From: Planctomycetota bacterium
GTDB lineage: Bacteria; Planctomycetota; UBA1135; UBA2386
Length of the DNA stretch: 64,000 bases
Direction of reading: 5' to 3'
Assembly (NCBI GenBank): GCA_028281765.1
Contig: JANQJF010000011.1
Coordinates: 1 to 64,000 of the forward strand
Positions within the stretch are counted from its first letter, which is position 1; every line of letters begins with the position of its first letter. The position numbers and the translations under genes were made by a program. The notes under the pieces were generated by a model. It was not told the DNA's origin, did no database searches, and saw only the letters and a list, made by a program, of their open reading frames with translations. Shown piece by piece: positions 1 through 7,966 of the stretch.

Positions 1-914
1 GTGCCCCGATCGATGATCAAGTGCAGGCGGTGGAACCCGGACGCGATCTGCTGGTCTCGCGTGGGCTCCGGCTGCAGATCCCCCGCCAGCTGATCGCGCA
101 CGAACTCGTCGAACGGCATGTTCGACTGGAACGCGCGGATCACCCAGTCGCGATAGGGCGACATCGCGCGGAAGTGGTCGTGGTGCACGCCGTTCGTGTC
201 CGCGAACCGCACCAAGTCGAGCCAGTACCGCCCCATGTGCTCGCCGTAACGAGGATCGGCCAGCAGGCGATCGACGACGCGCTCGTACGCATCTGGCGAC
301 TCGTCCGCCAAGAACGCGTGGATCTCCGCGCGCGTCGGTGGCAGACCGATCAAGTCGAGTGTCAGTCGCCGAATCAGCGTGCGCGCATCGGCCTCGGCGC
401 TGGGACGCACGGCGTCCCGCTCGAGCGTCCGCAGGATGAAGCGATCGATCGGATCGCGAACCCAAGATGCGTCTTCGACCGGCGGCTGCTCCGGCTCGGC
501 CGGGGGGACGAAGGACCAGTGCGCCTCGTACGTCGCGCCCTGTTCGATCCAGCGCCGGATGACGTCGCGCTGCGCGTCGCTGAGTGGCTGCTTGTGCGAA
601 TCCGGCGGCGGCATCCGATCGGACTCGTCGATCGTCGTGATCCGTTTCCACAGCGCGCTCTGCTCCGGCGCACCCGGCACGATCGCGCGCGTGCCCTCAC
701 GGTCCGTGAGTGCTCCCTCCGGGCCGTCCGCACGATCGAGGCGCAGCCCCGCTTCGCGCGACTCCTCGTCGGGACCGTGGCAGTGGAAGCACCGATCGGC
801 GAGCAGCGGCCGCACGTCTCGGTTGAAACGAACCGAGTCCTGCGCGACGGCGAACGACGCGGCGAGACCGAATGCGAAGACGAAGCTGGGGACACCACTC
901 ACCCGCGTGAGCAT
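1..914 (-). CDS. PSCyt1 (cytochrome C) / DUF1549 secreted protein, C-terminus beyond window
   Basis: This is the N-terminal ~304 residues of a planctomycete-type protein whose 3' end lies off the left edge. The ATG at 914 is followed by a Sec signal (about residues 1-24, ending AVAQ). A cytochrome-c-like PSCyt1 domain follows, with a CFHCH motif (C42, C45, H46) that would bind haem covalently. From about residue 140 comes the DUF1549/PSCyt2 start (DPIDRFILRTLE, LDLIGLPPTRAEI, RYWLDLVRFADTNG). A DUF1553 domain usually follows in this family, and a DUF1501 partner gene is common next door; both would lie outside the window. The family is abundant in Planctomycetes and is thought to act outside the cytoplasm in degradation of complex substrates, but its biochemistry is unproven. 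The assignment is firm and the function is open. Confidence 0.93.
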   Translation of the reverse strand, partial: MLTRVSGVPSFVFAFGLAASFAVAQDSVRFNRDVRPLLADRCFHCHGPDEESREAGLRLDRADGPEGALTDREGTRAIVPGAPEQSALWKRITTIDESDRMPPPDSHKQPLSDAQRDVIRRWIEQGATYEAHWSFVPPAEPEQPPVEDASWVRDPIDRFILRTLERDAVRPSAEADARTLIRRLTLDLIGLPPTRAEIHAFLADESPDAYERVVDRLLADPRYGEHMGRYWLDLVRFADTNGVHHDHFRAMSPYRDWVIRAFQSNMPFDEFVRDQLAGDLQPEPTRDQQIASGFHRLHLIIDRG

Positions 915-942
915 AGCGCAGCGTCCTCGGCTCTCGTACCTC

Positions 943-1422
943 CTACTGGATCGAGGTCTGCACCGCACCGCTCGTCGCGATCTGCAGCGGCGTGGTCAGC
1001 GACGGATCGACCTTCACGGTCTGCCAAGTCAGCGCTGTCCCTGCGAGGTCGAGCCAGCCGGGATCGAGAGCGACAGTTGCGCGACTCCCCTCGGCACGAC
1101 CGCCGGAATCTCGCCGGAGCTGTAGAGCGTGCAGCCCACGCCAGCGCGGAGCGTGTTGGGCGACGTCGTCGCCGACGGTCTCGACGAGGTGGCGATCGAT
1201 CGCCCGCACGGGGTCCTCACCGTGGCGAATCCGGCCACCGATCAGGCACCACACCTGACCGCCGTGAGGAGCGTTGCGCAGGATCAGCCCGTACTCGAGA
1301 CCGCGGTTGCCCTCCCGCCACAGCAGCGCGTCACTGCAGGCGATCGGGACGGAGTCCTGGACTCGAGCGTAGTCTTCGTCGGAGAGCCAGCCGGACGAGA
1401 AGTGCGAGGCGTCGGTGGACAC
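943..1422 (-). CDS. Nudix-fold protein with degenerate Nudix box (DUF4916-like)
   Basis: A 159-residue protein starting at a GTG. The stretch around residues 40-90 (LILRNAPHGGQVWCLIGGRI, then GEDPVRAIDRHLVET) follows the pattern of a Nudix domain and resembles the DUF4916 / GDP-mannose mannosyl hydrolase-like group. The Nudix box is imperfect: the G-x5-E part is present, but the RE-x-x-EE part reads RH-x-x-ET, so two acidic metal ligands are missing. It may be inactive or have shifted chemistry. It lies 28 bp upstream of the DUF1549 gene on the same strand and could be cotranscribed with it, although no functional link is evident. The reading frame is solid; the family call is by motif only. 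Confidence 0.75.
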   Translation of the reverse strand: MSTDASHFSSGWLSDEDYARVQDSVPIACSDALLWREGNRGLEYGLILRNAPHGGQVWCLIGGRIRHGEDPVRAIDRHLVETVGDDVAQHAPRWRGLHALQLRRDSGGRAEGSRATVALDPGWLDLAGTALTWQTVKVDPSLTTPLQIATSGAVQTSIQ

Positions 1423-1493
1423 CCCGTTGCCATCGGGGATTCGGGTCGTCGCGCTGAAGCACGGGGATTCGCTACGGGTTGGGTGGGGCTCGG

Positions 1494-1516
1494 AGCGGGC
1501 ATGTCACGTGCCCGCT
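1494..1516 (-). terminator. Hairpin downstream of DUF1570 gene
   Basis: Inverted repeat with arms AGCGGGCA and TGCCCGCT (8 bp) and a 7-nt loop, 18 nt beyond the stop codon of the minus-strand gene at 1534-3123. No T-rich tract follows, so it is at best a weak or Rho-assisted terminator or an mRNA 3'-stabilising hairpin. Confidence 0.4.
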
Positions 1517-1533
1517 GTCCGCTGTCCGTCCGA

Positions 1534-3123
1534 CTACAACTTCCGAACGAACTTCTCCCAAGCCTTCCTCAGTTCCCGCATATCGACCCCCTCGAGCGCG
1601 GCCTCGATCGCGACCTTCTGGATCGGGTCCTGCTTGCGCGAGATCCAGTCGTCCGGGGCATCCTCGGGCATGTTCTTCCGCTCGGCCTCGGTCGCCTTGC
1701 GGAGCTCGGCGAGATACTTGTCCGGTAGCTTGGCCCACATGTCGTTGCGGATGCGATCCGACTTCTTTCGCTCCTGCTCCAGGAAGTAGCAGAACGACCA
1801 GGAGTAGGCGTAGTTGATCAGCGCACTGCGTCCGTAGAACTGGCGCTGCGTCATCCGGATCATCTGCTCGAGATCCGGCGGCGGGTTCTTCTTCTTCTTG
1901 TGCAGCTTGATGAAGGTCATACGGCTCTTGTTCTTGCCGATCGACTTCACGACTCCCTTGCTGCGGTTGAGACTCGCGCCGCCGAAGACCTCACCGTACC
2001 CCTCGTTGAACCACGACCCCGGCGCCAGCGAGCGGTTGGAGTAGTGGAAGTACTGGTGCATCGCCTCGTGGTAGAGCACCGCGCTCGGATCGACCTTCTT
2101 GACCCACGCCATCGCACGCGGGACCTTCCGCTCGGGATTGAAGAGGACGAGTTCTTCCTCGACGAAGTTCCAATAGCCGCCGGTCCCGTACATGCGGCGA
2201 CCGGCATATTTCAGGTAGTCGTCGTAACCGTGGCACACGCGCACGGTCGACACCGCGTCCATGTCGGCCTGCTCCGCGGGCGGGAAGCGCTCGAGATAGG
2301 CCTTCCGCATGATCTCCAAGTCGCCAAGCATCTTCTTGATCAGCTTCGAACTCTTGGTGTTGGTCACCAGGATGTAGTTCTCGCTGTCGTGTGCCGTCCA
2401 TCCGTGGACCAGTTCGTCGCGGACCTGGCGACGCTTGTCGATATCGCGCAGGTCGCTGTCGAGATACGGATCCTCGGCGTCCTTCTGGTCCTTCCGCGGC
2501 TCACGGCGCAGTGACTTGACGATCAGCTTGACGTCGCTGTGGAACGGGTGCATCGCGTAGCCGGTGATCGCGACACCGAACGCTTCCGTGTCGTCGCGCT
2601 GCACGAACACACGGACGCCGACGTACTTGCCGAACTTCCCATCCTCACACTCGTACGGCCGCCGGTCGGGACTCTTAAGCGGCTTCTTGTTGAGCTTCTC
2701 GTTGCGCGCGAGCTTGCCGCGGATGCCTCGCGCGCGGAGAAACTCCGAGACCGTCCGCGAGCTGTTGAGCCGGCTGAGTCGCTGCTCGACGAGAGACGAC
2801 TTGTCCTCTTCGTCACTCTCCTCCTTCTCGGTTACCCCCGTGGTCTCGCCGGTCGAGCGCGGGATGCGGAAGACCATCACCGTCATCGACTGGTTGCCCT
2901 TGTGCGGCTTCTTGGTCGACTTCCGTGTGCCCTGAAACTTCGCGAGCAGCTGCGTATCCCCGGGCTTCGCCGGTACCGGCTCGAGCCACTTGGGAACGCG
3001 CACTTCGAACCGCTTGTTCTCGTCGGCGTAGAGCCGCGTGCGCTGCGCATCTGCGGGTACGGCGAAGACGCCGCCAACGATCGTCAGCAGCGTCAGCAGG
3101 GCGAGGTGACTCCTTCGAATCAT
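1534..3123 (-). CDS. Secreted DUF1570-type putative zinc metallopeptidase
   Basis: A 529-residue protein with a clear signal peptide (residues 1-26, ending ADA). The N-terminal ~230 residues are lysine-rich and resemble a stress-protein-like substrate module. The C-terminal half carries the peptidase-MA/gluzincin pattern: HEAMH at about residues 352-356 (the HExxH zinc site) and, about 20 residues later, WFNEGYGEVF, whose Glu would be the third zinc ligand. This arrangement is typical of DUF1570, a family common in Planctomycetes and predicted to be extracytoplasmic. The gene stands alone: a hairpin follows its stop, and the gene upstream on the same strand is a fragment. Protease activity is inferred from the motif; substrates are unknown. 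Confidence 0.85.
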   Translation of the reverse strand: MIRRSHLALLTLLTIVGGVFAVPADAQRTRLYADENKRFEVRVPKWLEPVPAKPGDTQLLAKFQGTRKSTKKPHKGNQSMTVMVFRIPRSTGETTGVTEKEESDEEDKSSLVEQRLSRLNSSRTVSEFLRARGIRGKLARNEKLNKKPLKSPDRRPYECEDGKFGKYVGVRVFVQRDDTEAFGVAITGYAMHPFHSDVKLIVKSLRREPRKDQKDAEDPYLDSDLRDIDKRRQVRDELVHGWTAHDSENYILVTNTKSSKLIKKMLGDLEIMRKAYLERFPPAEQADMDAVSTVRVCHGYDDYLKYAGRRMYGTGGYWNFVEEELVLFNPERKVPRAMAWVKKVDPSAVLYHEAMHQYFHYSNRSLAPGSWFNEGYGEVFGGASLNRSKGVVKSIGKNKSRMTFIKLHKKKKNPPPDLEQMIRMTQRQFYGRSALINYAYSWSFCYFLEQERKKSDRIRNDMWAKLPDKYLAELRKATEAERKNMPEDAPDDWISRKQDPIQKVAIEAALEGVDMRELRKAWEKFVRKL

Positions 3124-3201
3124 GGCGCGATCATCGCAGAAGCCACGACGCCGTGTCGGATCCGGCGACCGAATTCGTGCAACGATTCGGTCGCGATTGG
3201 A

Positions 3202-3579
3202 TCAGAAGCGCACTTCGTCGACGACCAGGCCACTCAGTCGCGGCAGGTCGCCGATGACCGGAGTATCCCACACCGCTTGCCGGTGCAGCTCCGTTCCGGC
3301 GAGCGAGCTGTTCGCGGGAATCCAAGTGACGAGCGCACCATGGGCAACCGTGCCGACGTTGATCGTCGTCGAGGGATCGAGCCGGAACATCCCGAGCGAC
3401 GTCGGGATTGGATGCGGGGGCGCGGAGAACGACAGCAGGTATGTCGACGGACCGAGCCCGACCTGGATCACGGCGATCGTGTACTCCTCGCCGAGCTCCG
3501 CGAGCCACGGCGCGAACAGGTGGGGCCACGAACGGTTCAAGAACACGCGGGTTCCGGGTTCGCCGGTCTGGCGTCGCAA
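3202..3579 (-). pseudogene. Orphan C-terminal domain fragment of a secreted protein
   Basis: This open frame begins directly after an in-frame TAG and has only a TTG as a possible early start. It encodes about 125 residues with no signal peptide. Its sequence matches the last ~105 residues of the divergent FG-GAP protein at 3702-6275: both contain FRLDPS(T/S)T and the block IPANSSLAG followed by LH-x-QA-x-W, and both end in a V-D-x-V-type strand. It is most simply the surviving 3' end of a gene whose secretion signal and body were lost. The alternative is an expressed stand-alone domain. The downstream gene starts only 79 bp away on the same strand. Confidence 0.6.
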
Positions 3580-3701
3580 CGCAACCTATCCGGGCACGAT
3601 TCCCGCATGACCACGCTCGGTTCGCGATCCAGCTTGCAACCACCCCTCTCTGCGTGTCTATGTGTCCTCGGTCGCCAACCACTCCAACCGAGTTCAGTCT
3701 C

Positions 3702-6275
3702 ATGACATACCCGTTCGCCCGCGTCTACGCGGCCGCGGTCGGTGTGGCGTTGTTCGCGTCCACGACGTTCGCGCAGGCGCTCCTGCAGCGGATCCCGCTC
3801 AAGCAGCATCTCTTCGAGTCACAGACTCGCTCGCACTTCACGAAGTTCACGGACATCAACGGCGACGGTCAGATCGACGTGCTCGTCGGAAACTCGTTCG
3901 AAGCCATGACCGTCTGGTCCGGAGTCGAGGGCACGTTCGGGCCTGTCGCCTCGTTCCCCGCGACGGCGAGCAATGTGCGCGCTGCGAAAACGGCCGACCT
4001 CGACGGCGACGGCGACCTCGACGTCTTGACGGACAACACCGGCGACCTCGGCTACTACCGCAACGACGGCACCAACGTCTTCGTCGACGTGACGAACGGC
4101 CTGTTCGGCGGCCCCCTCGCGTCGCCGGATGTGTTCCTACTGGGAGACATCGACAGCGATGGCGACGTCGACGCCGTGTTCGGGGACCCGATGCGCATCT
4201 ACCGGAACAACGGTATCGGGCTGTTCACGGACCAGACAGCCGCGCTCCTCCCGACTCTCAATGCGTTCAACGTGGGTATCCAGCTCGGCGACTTCGATGC
4301 CGACGGCGACCTCGACCTCGTCGTCGTGCGCGGAGGAATCGGTCAGAGCCTGCTCTTGATCAACGACGGCAACGGCGCGTTCAGCATCTCGAGCCAATTG
4401 CTGCCTTCGAACTTCTCGTCCGGCTCCCCCGTGACCGTGCTCGCAGAAGACATCGACGGTGACGGCGACCTCGACGTCATCGCCGGCTACGCGACGGGCA
4501 CTCAGCAGACCACGATCTGGCACAACGACGGAACCGGGCAATTCGTGGACGCTACCGCGGCGAGCATCAGCCCGTCGCATTCCGATGCGGAGCTGGAGAT
4601 CGGTGACCTCGACGGCGATGGCGACCTCGACATGATCACCGGCCCGGTCCAGCGCGTGCTCCTGAACTCAGGCGGCGGCCAGTTCGTGGACGCGACGGCC
4701 GGCCGGCTGCCGACGGACCTCGAGAGTCTCGACGCCGAACTCGGAGATGCGGACGCCGACGGCGACCTCGACCTTCTGTTGTCGTTCGACGACCGATCGC
4801 GGCCGCACGACTTGTTCCTGAACGACGGCACGGGTCGATTCTTCAGCACGATGCGGGACCGAACTCCCCCGCTCCCGTTCGCACCGGTGAGCGTCGTGAG
4901 CAGCGACGTCGACGCGGACGGCAGGCCCGATGCGTACTTCGGAGCAATGAGCGTCAACAGTGGCACCGCGCTTCACGTCATGACAAGCCAAGAAGACGGC
5001 CCATTCGTGGACGAAACCGACTGGCGACTCGGAGTCGGCCTCACGACTCAAGTCGGCGGAGCCATCGCAACGGCGGACATGACGGGGAACGGTTACGAAG
5101 ACATCATCCAGGGTGGGCTCGGTGGCCCGATCCGGTTGTTCCGAAACCAGTCGGGGCTGTTCAGCGACATCCTTGCGCTCCCTTCGACCAACGTCTCGGC
5201 TACATCGATCGCCACCGGCGACGTCGACGGCGACGGCGCGCTCGAGATCCTGATCGGCTCCGCCGTCGCTCCCGCACCCGGAGGAGTCGTCCAGCCCGGC
5301 CAGAACCGTCTCTACCAGCGCTTCTTCCCGGGTACGACCATCTTCTCCGACGATACGGCCGCAGCGCTTCCGGCAGTCGTCGACAGCACGCTCAGCGTGG
5401 CGCTCGCCGATCTCGATGGAGACCAGGATCTGGACGCCCTGATCGGCAACGCTGGACAGAACTCGATCTGGATCAACGACGGTACGGGCGTATTCACCGA
5501 CAACACGGCAGCCGCGATTCCCGACGAATCGCACACGACGTGGAGCATCGCGACCGGAGACGTCGACGGCGATGGTGACATCGACTTCGTCGCCGCCAAC
5601 CTCGACGCGGTGAACGCGCTGTATCGCAACGACGGCACCGGTGTGTTCACCAGGGAGGCCATCGGACCGACAACGCCGCAGCCGAGCGTCAAGATCGAAC
5701 TCGTCGACATGGACTTCGACTCCGATCTCGACATGGTGATCGGCAATTTCCAAGAGGGCCTCGCCGTGTCCGTGCGGCTCAACGACGGATCCGGAACATT
5801 CCTCAACGGCGACTTCGAGTGGGTCGCGCTCGGGGGTTCCGATTTCGCGACGCGTTCGTTCGCGATCGCGGACTACGACGTCGACGGCGACCTCGACGTC
5901 ATGGTCGCGAGCACGCGCGGCCCGCGCCTTCTCCTAGGAACGCAGACACCACAGATCCGAGCCCTGACCGTGCCACGGCTCGGCATGCACTACACGCTCC
6001 GCGTGGAGGTCCCGGAGGTGCTGTCCACGTCCGCGATCTTGCTGAGCCCGGCTGCAGCGCAGACTCCGATCGCGACCCCGTTCGGCGAGTTCCGGCTCGA
6101 TCCGTCCTCGACGGTCTTCCTCGGTTCGTTCCTGCTCAACAGCATCGGGAACGTGCTGATCCCGGCGAACTCGTCGCTCGCTGGCGTCGATCTGCACTGG
6201 CAAGCACTCTGGGGTCCGCCCGCGGGAGGCACGCCCGTCTTCAGCGAGATGTACGTAGACCGCGTGTACAACTGA
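3702..6275 (+). CDS. Secreted FG-GAP/VCBS repeat protein
   Basis: An 857-residue secreted protein. The ATG at 3702 is chosen because it gives a proper signal peptide (MTYPFARVYAAAVGVALFAS, cleavage after TFAQA); upstream codons in the frame encode low-quality sequence. The body holds about fourteen calcium-loop repeats of the form D-x-D-G-D-G-D-x-D, spaced 50-70 residues apart, as in FG-GAP/VCBS beta-propellers of integrin-alpha type. The repeats are visible in the DNA as recurring gacggcgacctcgac words. The last ~105 residues form a separate domain ending in the IPANSSLAG block, shared with the fragment at 3202-3579. Likely role: cell-surface or secreted calcium-dependent binding. The substrate is unknown. 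Confidence 0.93.
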   Translation: MTYPFARVYAAAVGVALFASTTFAQALLQRIPLKQHLFESQTRSHFTKFTDINGDGQIDVLVGNSFEAMTVWSGVEGTFGPVASFPATASNVRAAKTADLDGDGDLDVLTDNTGDLGYYRNDGTNVFVDVTNGLFGGPLASPDVFLLGDIDSDGDVDAVFGDPMRIYRNNGIGLFTDQTAALLPTLNAFNVGIQLGDFDADGDLDLVVVRGGIGQSLLLINDGNGAFSISSQLLPSNFSSGSPVTVLAEDIDGDGDLDVIAGYATGTQQTTIWHNDGTGQFVDATAASISPSHSDAELEIGDLDGDGDLDMITGPVQRVLLNSGGGQFVDATAGRLPTDLESLDAELGDADADGDLDLLLSFDDRSRPHDLFLNDGTGRFFSTMRDRTPPLPFAPVSVVSSDVDADGRPDAYFGAMSVNSGTALHVMTSQEDGPFVDETDWRLGVGLTTQVGGAIATADMTGNGYEDIIQGGLGGPIRLFRNQSGLFSDILALPSTNVSATSIATGDVDGDGALEILIGSAVAPAPGGVVQPGQNRLYQRFFPGTTIFSDDTAAALPAVVDSTLSVALADLDGDQDLDALIGNAGQNSIWINDGTGVFTDNTAAAIPDESHTTWSIATGDVDGDGDIDFVAANLDAVNALYRNDGTGVFTREAIGPTTPQPSVKIELVDMDFDSDLDMVIGNFQEGLAVSVRLNDGSGTFLNGDFEWVALGGSDFATRSFAIADYDVDGDLDVMVASTRGPRLLLGTQTPQIRALTVPRLGMHYTLRVEVPEVLSTSAILLSPAAAQTPIATPFGEFRLDPSSTVFLGSFLLNSIGNVLIPANSSLAGVDLHWQALWGPPAGGTPVFSEMYVDRVYN

Positions 6276-6306
6276 GCCGCCGCGCCGCGGTCGGTATAGT
6301 CGCGGC

Positions 6307-7308
6307 GTGAGCATCCGAACGCTTCTGCTGATCTGCGTCGTCTCCGCGATCGTGGCGGTGATCGCGACCGGCCGCCTGCAGGTCGGCGGCGATGCCGCCC
6401 CGCCGTCGGTACCGCGCCACGAGATCGACGACACCGACGGCCCCGAAGCGGCGTCGACCGCCCTCAAGGCTGAGTCATCGCCATCCAGCGATGCCGCTCC
6501 GACACGCGAAGGCCGCCGCAGCACGGTGCGCACACGCTTCCCGCGTCGCCACCAGGTGATGCGCCTCGTGCAGGCCACGTTCCAGAACGGCGAACCGTGC
6601 AAGCGCGCGCAGATCGACCTGCTCGCGCCGCGCTACGTCGACACGCCTTTGTCGACTTCGCTCGAGGACGCCGTCGTCGTCGACTCGAGACTCGCGGACG
6701 AGATCGGCATCGCCTACCTGAGCGGTCCCCGCTGCGACGGCGGCGAACTCGCAATCCGCGTGCGGGGTGACGGCATCGACCATATCGAGCGCGACATCAG
6801 CTTCGACTCCGAGGACAACCTCGAGGTCCGCGTGGAGTCGGGTTTCTCGGTGCTCGGCACGATCGCACCCGCCGCGTTCCTCGCGCACGTGCGCGACGTC
6901 CAAGCCCCACAGCTCGAGATCGGCTTCCGCCGCGCAACCGGCAAGCCGCTCGAATCGTTCGAACATCGCTTCCGCTGGAAGACAACCGTCGATCTCCGAA
7001 CGGGCGCGTTCGAGATGCCGCACCTGCGCGACGGAACCTACGAAGCGGCGATCTCGTACGTCGACCAGCGTGGCAACGGGACACGGAGTCTCGAGTTCAT
7101 GGTGCTGCCCGCGACCAACCTCACGGCGAACTCGCGCGGTCTCTGGATCGACATGCGGGAGCACGTCGACCGCGAGCTGATTCGCGTCGCAGAGGACGGG
7201 TCCTCGTTCGAACCGACGTATGAGCCGATCGAGGTGCAGCAGAACGAGCTTCCGGATTGGCTACGCAACCTTCACTCCTCGCAAGACCGGTCGACGTTTC
7301 GGCGCTAG
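6307..7308 (+). CDS. Membrane-anchored hypothetical protein with Ig-like/carboxypeptidase-regulatory-like region
   Basis: A 333-residue protein from a GTG start, 31 bp after the FG-GAP gene. Residues 5-20 (LLLICVVSAIVAVIAT) form a single membrane anchor or uncleaved signal. A low-complexity linker rich in Ala, Ser, Asp and Arg follows to about residue 80. The rest is beta-rich, with pieces such as VQATFQNGEPCKRAQIDLL and LRDGTYEAAISYVD that recall carboxypeptidase-regulatory or CnaB-like folds. No catalytic motif is seen. It would face the periplasm or cell exterior. I do not recognise a named family. Confidence 0.7.
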   Translation: MSIRTLLLICVVSAIVAVIATGRLQVGGDAAPPSVPRHEIDDTDGPEAASTALKAESSPSSDAAPTREGRRSTVRTRFPRRHQVMRLVQATFQNGEPCKRAQIDLLAPRYVDTPLSTSLEDAVVVDSRLADEIGIAYLSGPRCDGGELAIRVRGDGIDHIERDISFDSEDNLEVRVESGFSVLGTIAPAAFLAHVRDVQAPQLEIGFRRATGKPLESFEHRFRWKTTVDLRTGAFEMPHLRDGTYEAAISYVDQRGNGTRSLEFMVLPATNLTANSRGLWIDMREHVDRELIRVAEDGSSFEPTYEPIEVQQNELPDWLRNLHSSQDRSTFRR

Positions 7309-7335
7309 CCTAGTGAGAAATCCAGGCTACCCCCC

Positions 7336-7884
7336 ATGCCCGATTCGCCGTTCCGTCGACTGTCCCACGAAGTCCTCGTCGACAATCCGTGGCATCGCTA
7401 CTGCCTCGACCGCTACACCCAACGCGACGGCAGTGAAGGGACGTACTACTTCGTCGACATGCCCGGCTCGTGCGCGGCGATCCCCGTGTTCGAGGACGGG
7501 TCGACCGTCCTGATCGAGTGTGACCGCTACCTGCTCGGTCAGAAACTCTGGGAGTTTCCGATCGGCGGAATGAAGGACGGCGAGGAACCTCTTCCGGTCG
7601 CGCAGAAGGAACTCGAGGAGGAGGCGGGCTTGCGGGCCACGCAGTGGGACTTCGTCGGCAAGTTCGCGCCATACAAGGGCGTCTCGACCGAGATCTGCTA
7701 CTTCTTCCGAGCGACCGATCTCACCTGGGTCGGCCAGGACCTCGAGCAGTGCGAGTCCATCACCGTGCACCGCATGACGTTCGCGGAGGCGCGCGAACGG
7801 CTCCTGACCCAAGAACTCGGCGATGGACAGTCCCTGGCCGGCTTGGCGCTCTACGAGCGCTGGCTCGAGGGCCGGAAATCCTGA
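7336..7884 (+). CDS. Nudix hydrolase, ADP-ribose pyrophosphatase type
   Basis: A 182-residue cytoplasmic protein with an intact Nudix box at residues 77-99 (GGMKDGE, then KELEEEAGL), where Lys replaces the usual Arg. The box follows the strand LWEFPIGG, which is typical of the NudF/ADP-ribose pyrophosphatase branch. Such enzymes hydrolyse nucleoside diphosphates linked to another moiety, releasing AMP and ribose-5-phosphate from ADP-ribose. The start ATG lies 27 bp after the previous gene's stop. Unlike the Nudix-like protein at 943-1422, all metal-binding glutamates are present. An ADP-ribosylglycohydrolase lies at the other end of the window, but the distance gives no reason to link them. 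Confidence 0.88.
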   Translation: MPDSPFRRLSHEVLVDNPWHRYCLDRYTQRDGSEGTYYFVDMPGSCAAIPVFEDGSTVLIECDRYLLGQKLWEFPIGGMKDGEEPLPVAQKELEEEAGLRATQWDFVGKFAPYKGVSTEICYFFRATDLTWVGQDLEQCESITVHRMTFAEARERLLTQELGDGQSLAGLALYERWLEGRKS

Positions 7885-7966
7885 CAGAGTCGCCGTTTCA
7901 CGGTCTACTAGAATTTCTCTCCCGGCCCTCGGTTCGGACCGACTCATCCCGAACCCCCAGACCCCC

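Noticed and set aside
4000..5900. Regular short DNA repeats (gacggcgacctcgac) resembling a repeat array
   Set aside because: They encode the calcium loops of the FG-GAP protein and are spaced by coding sequence; not a CRISPR or tandem array.
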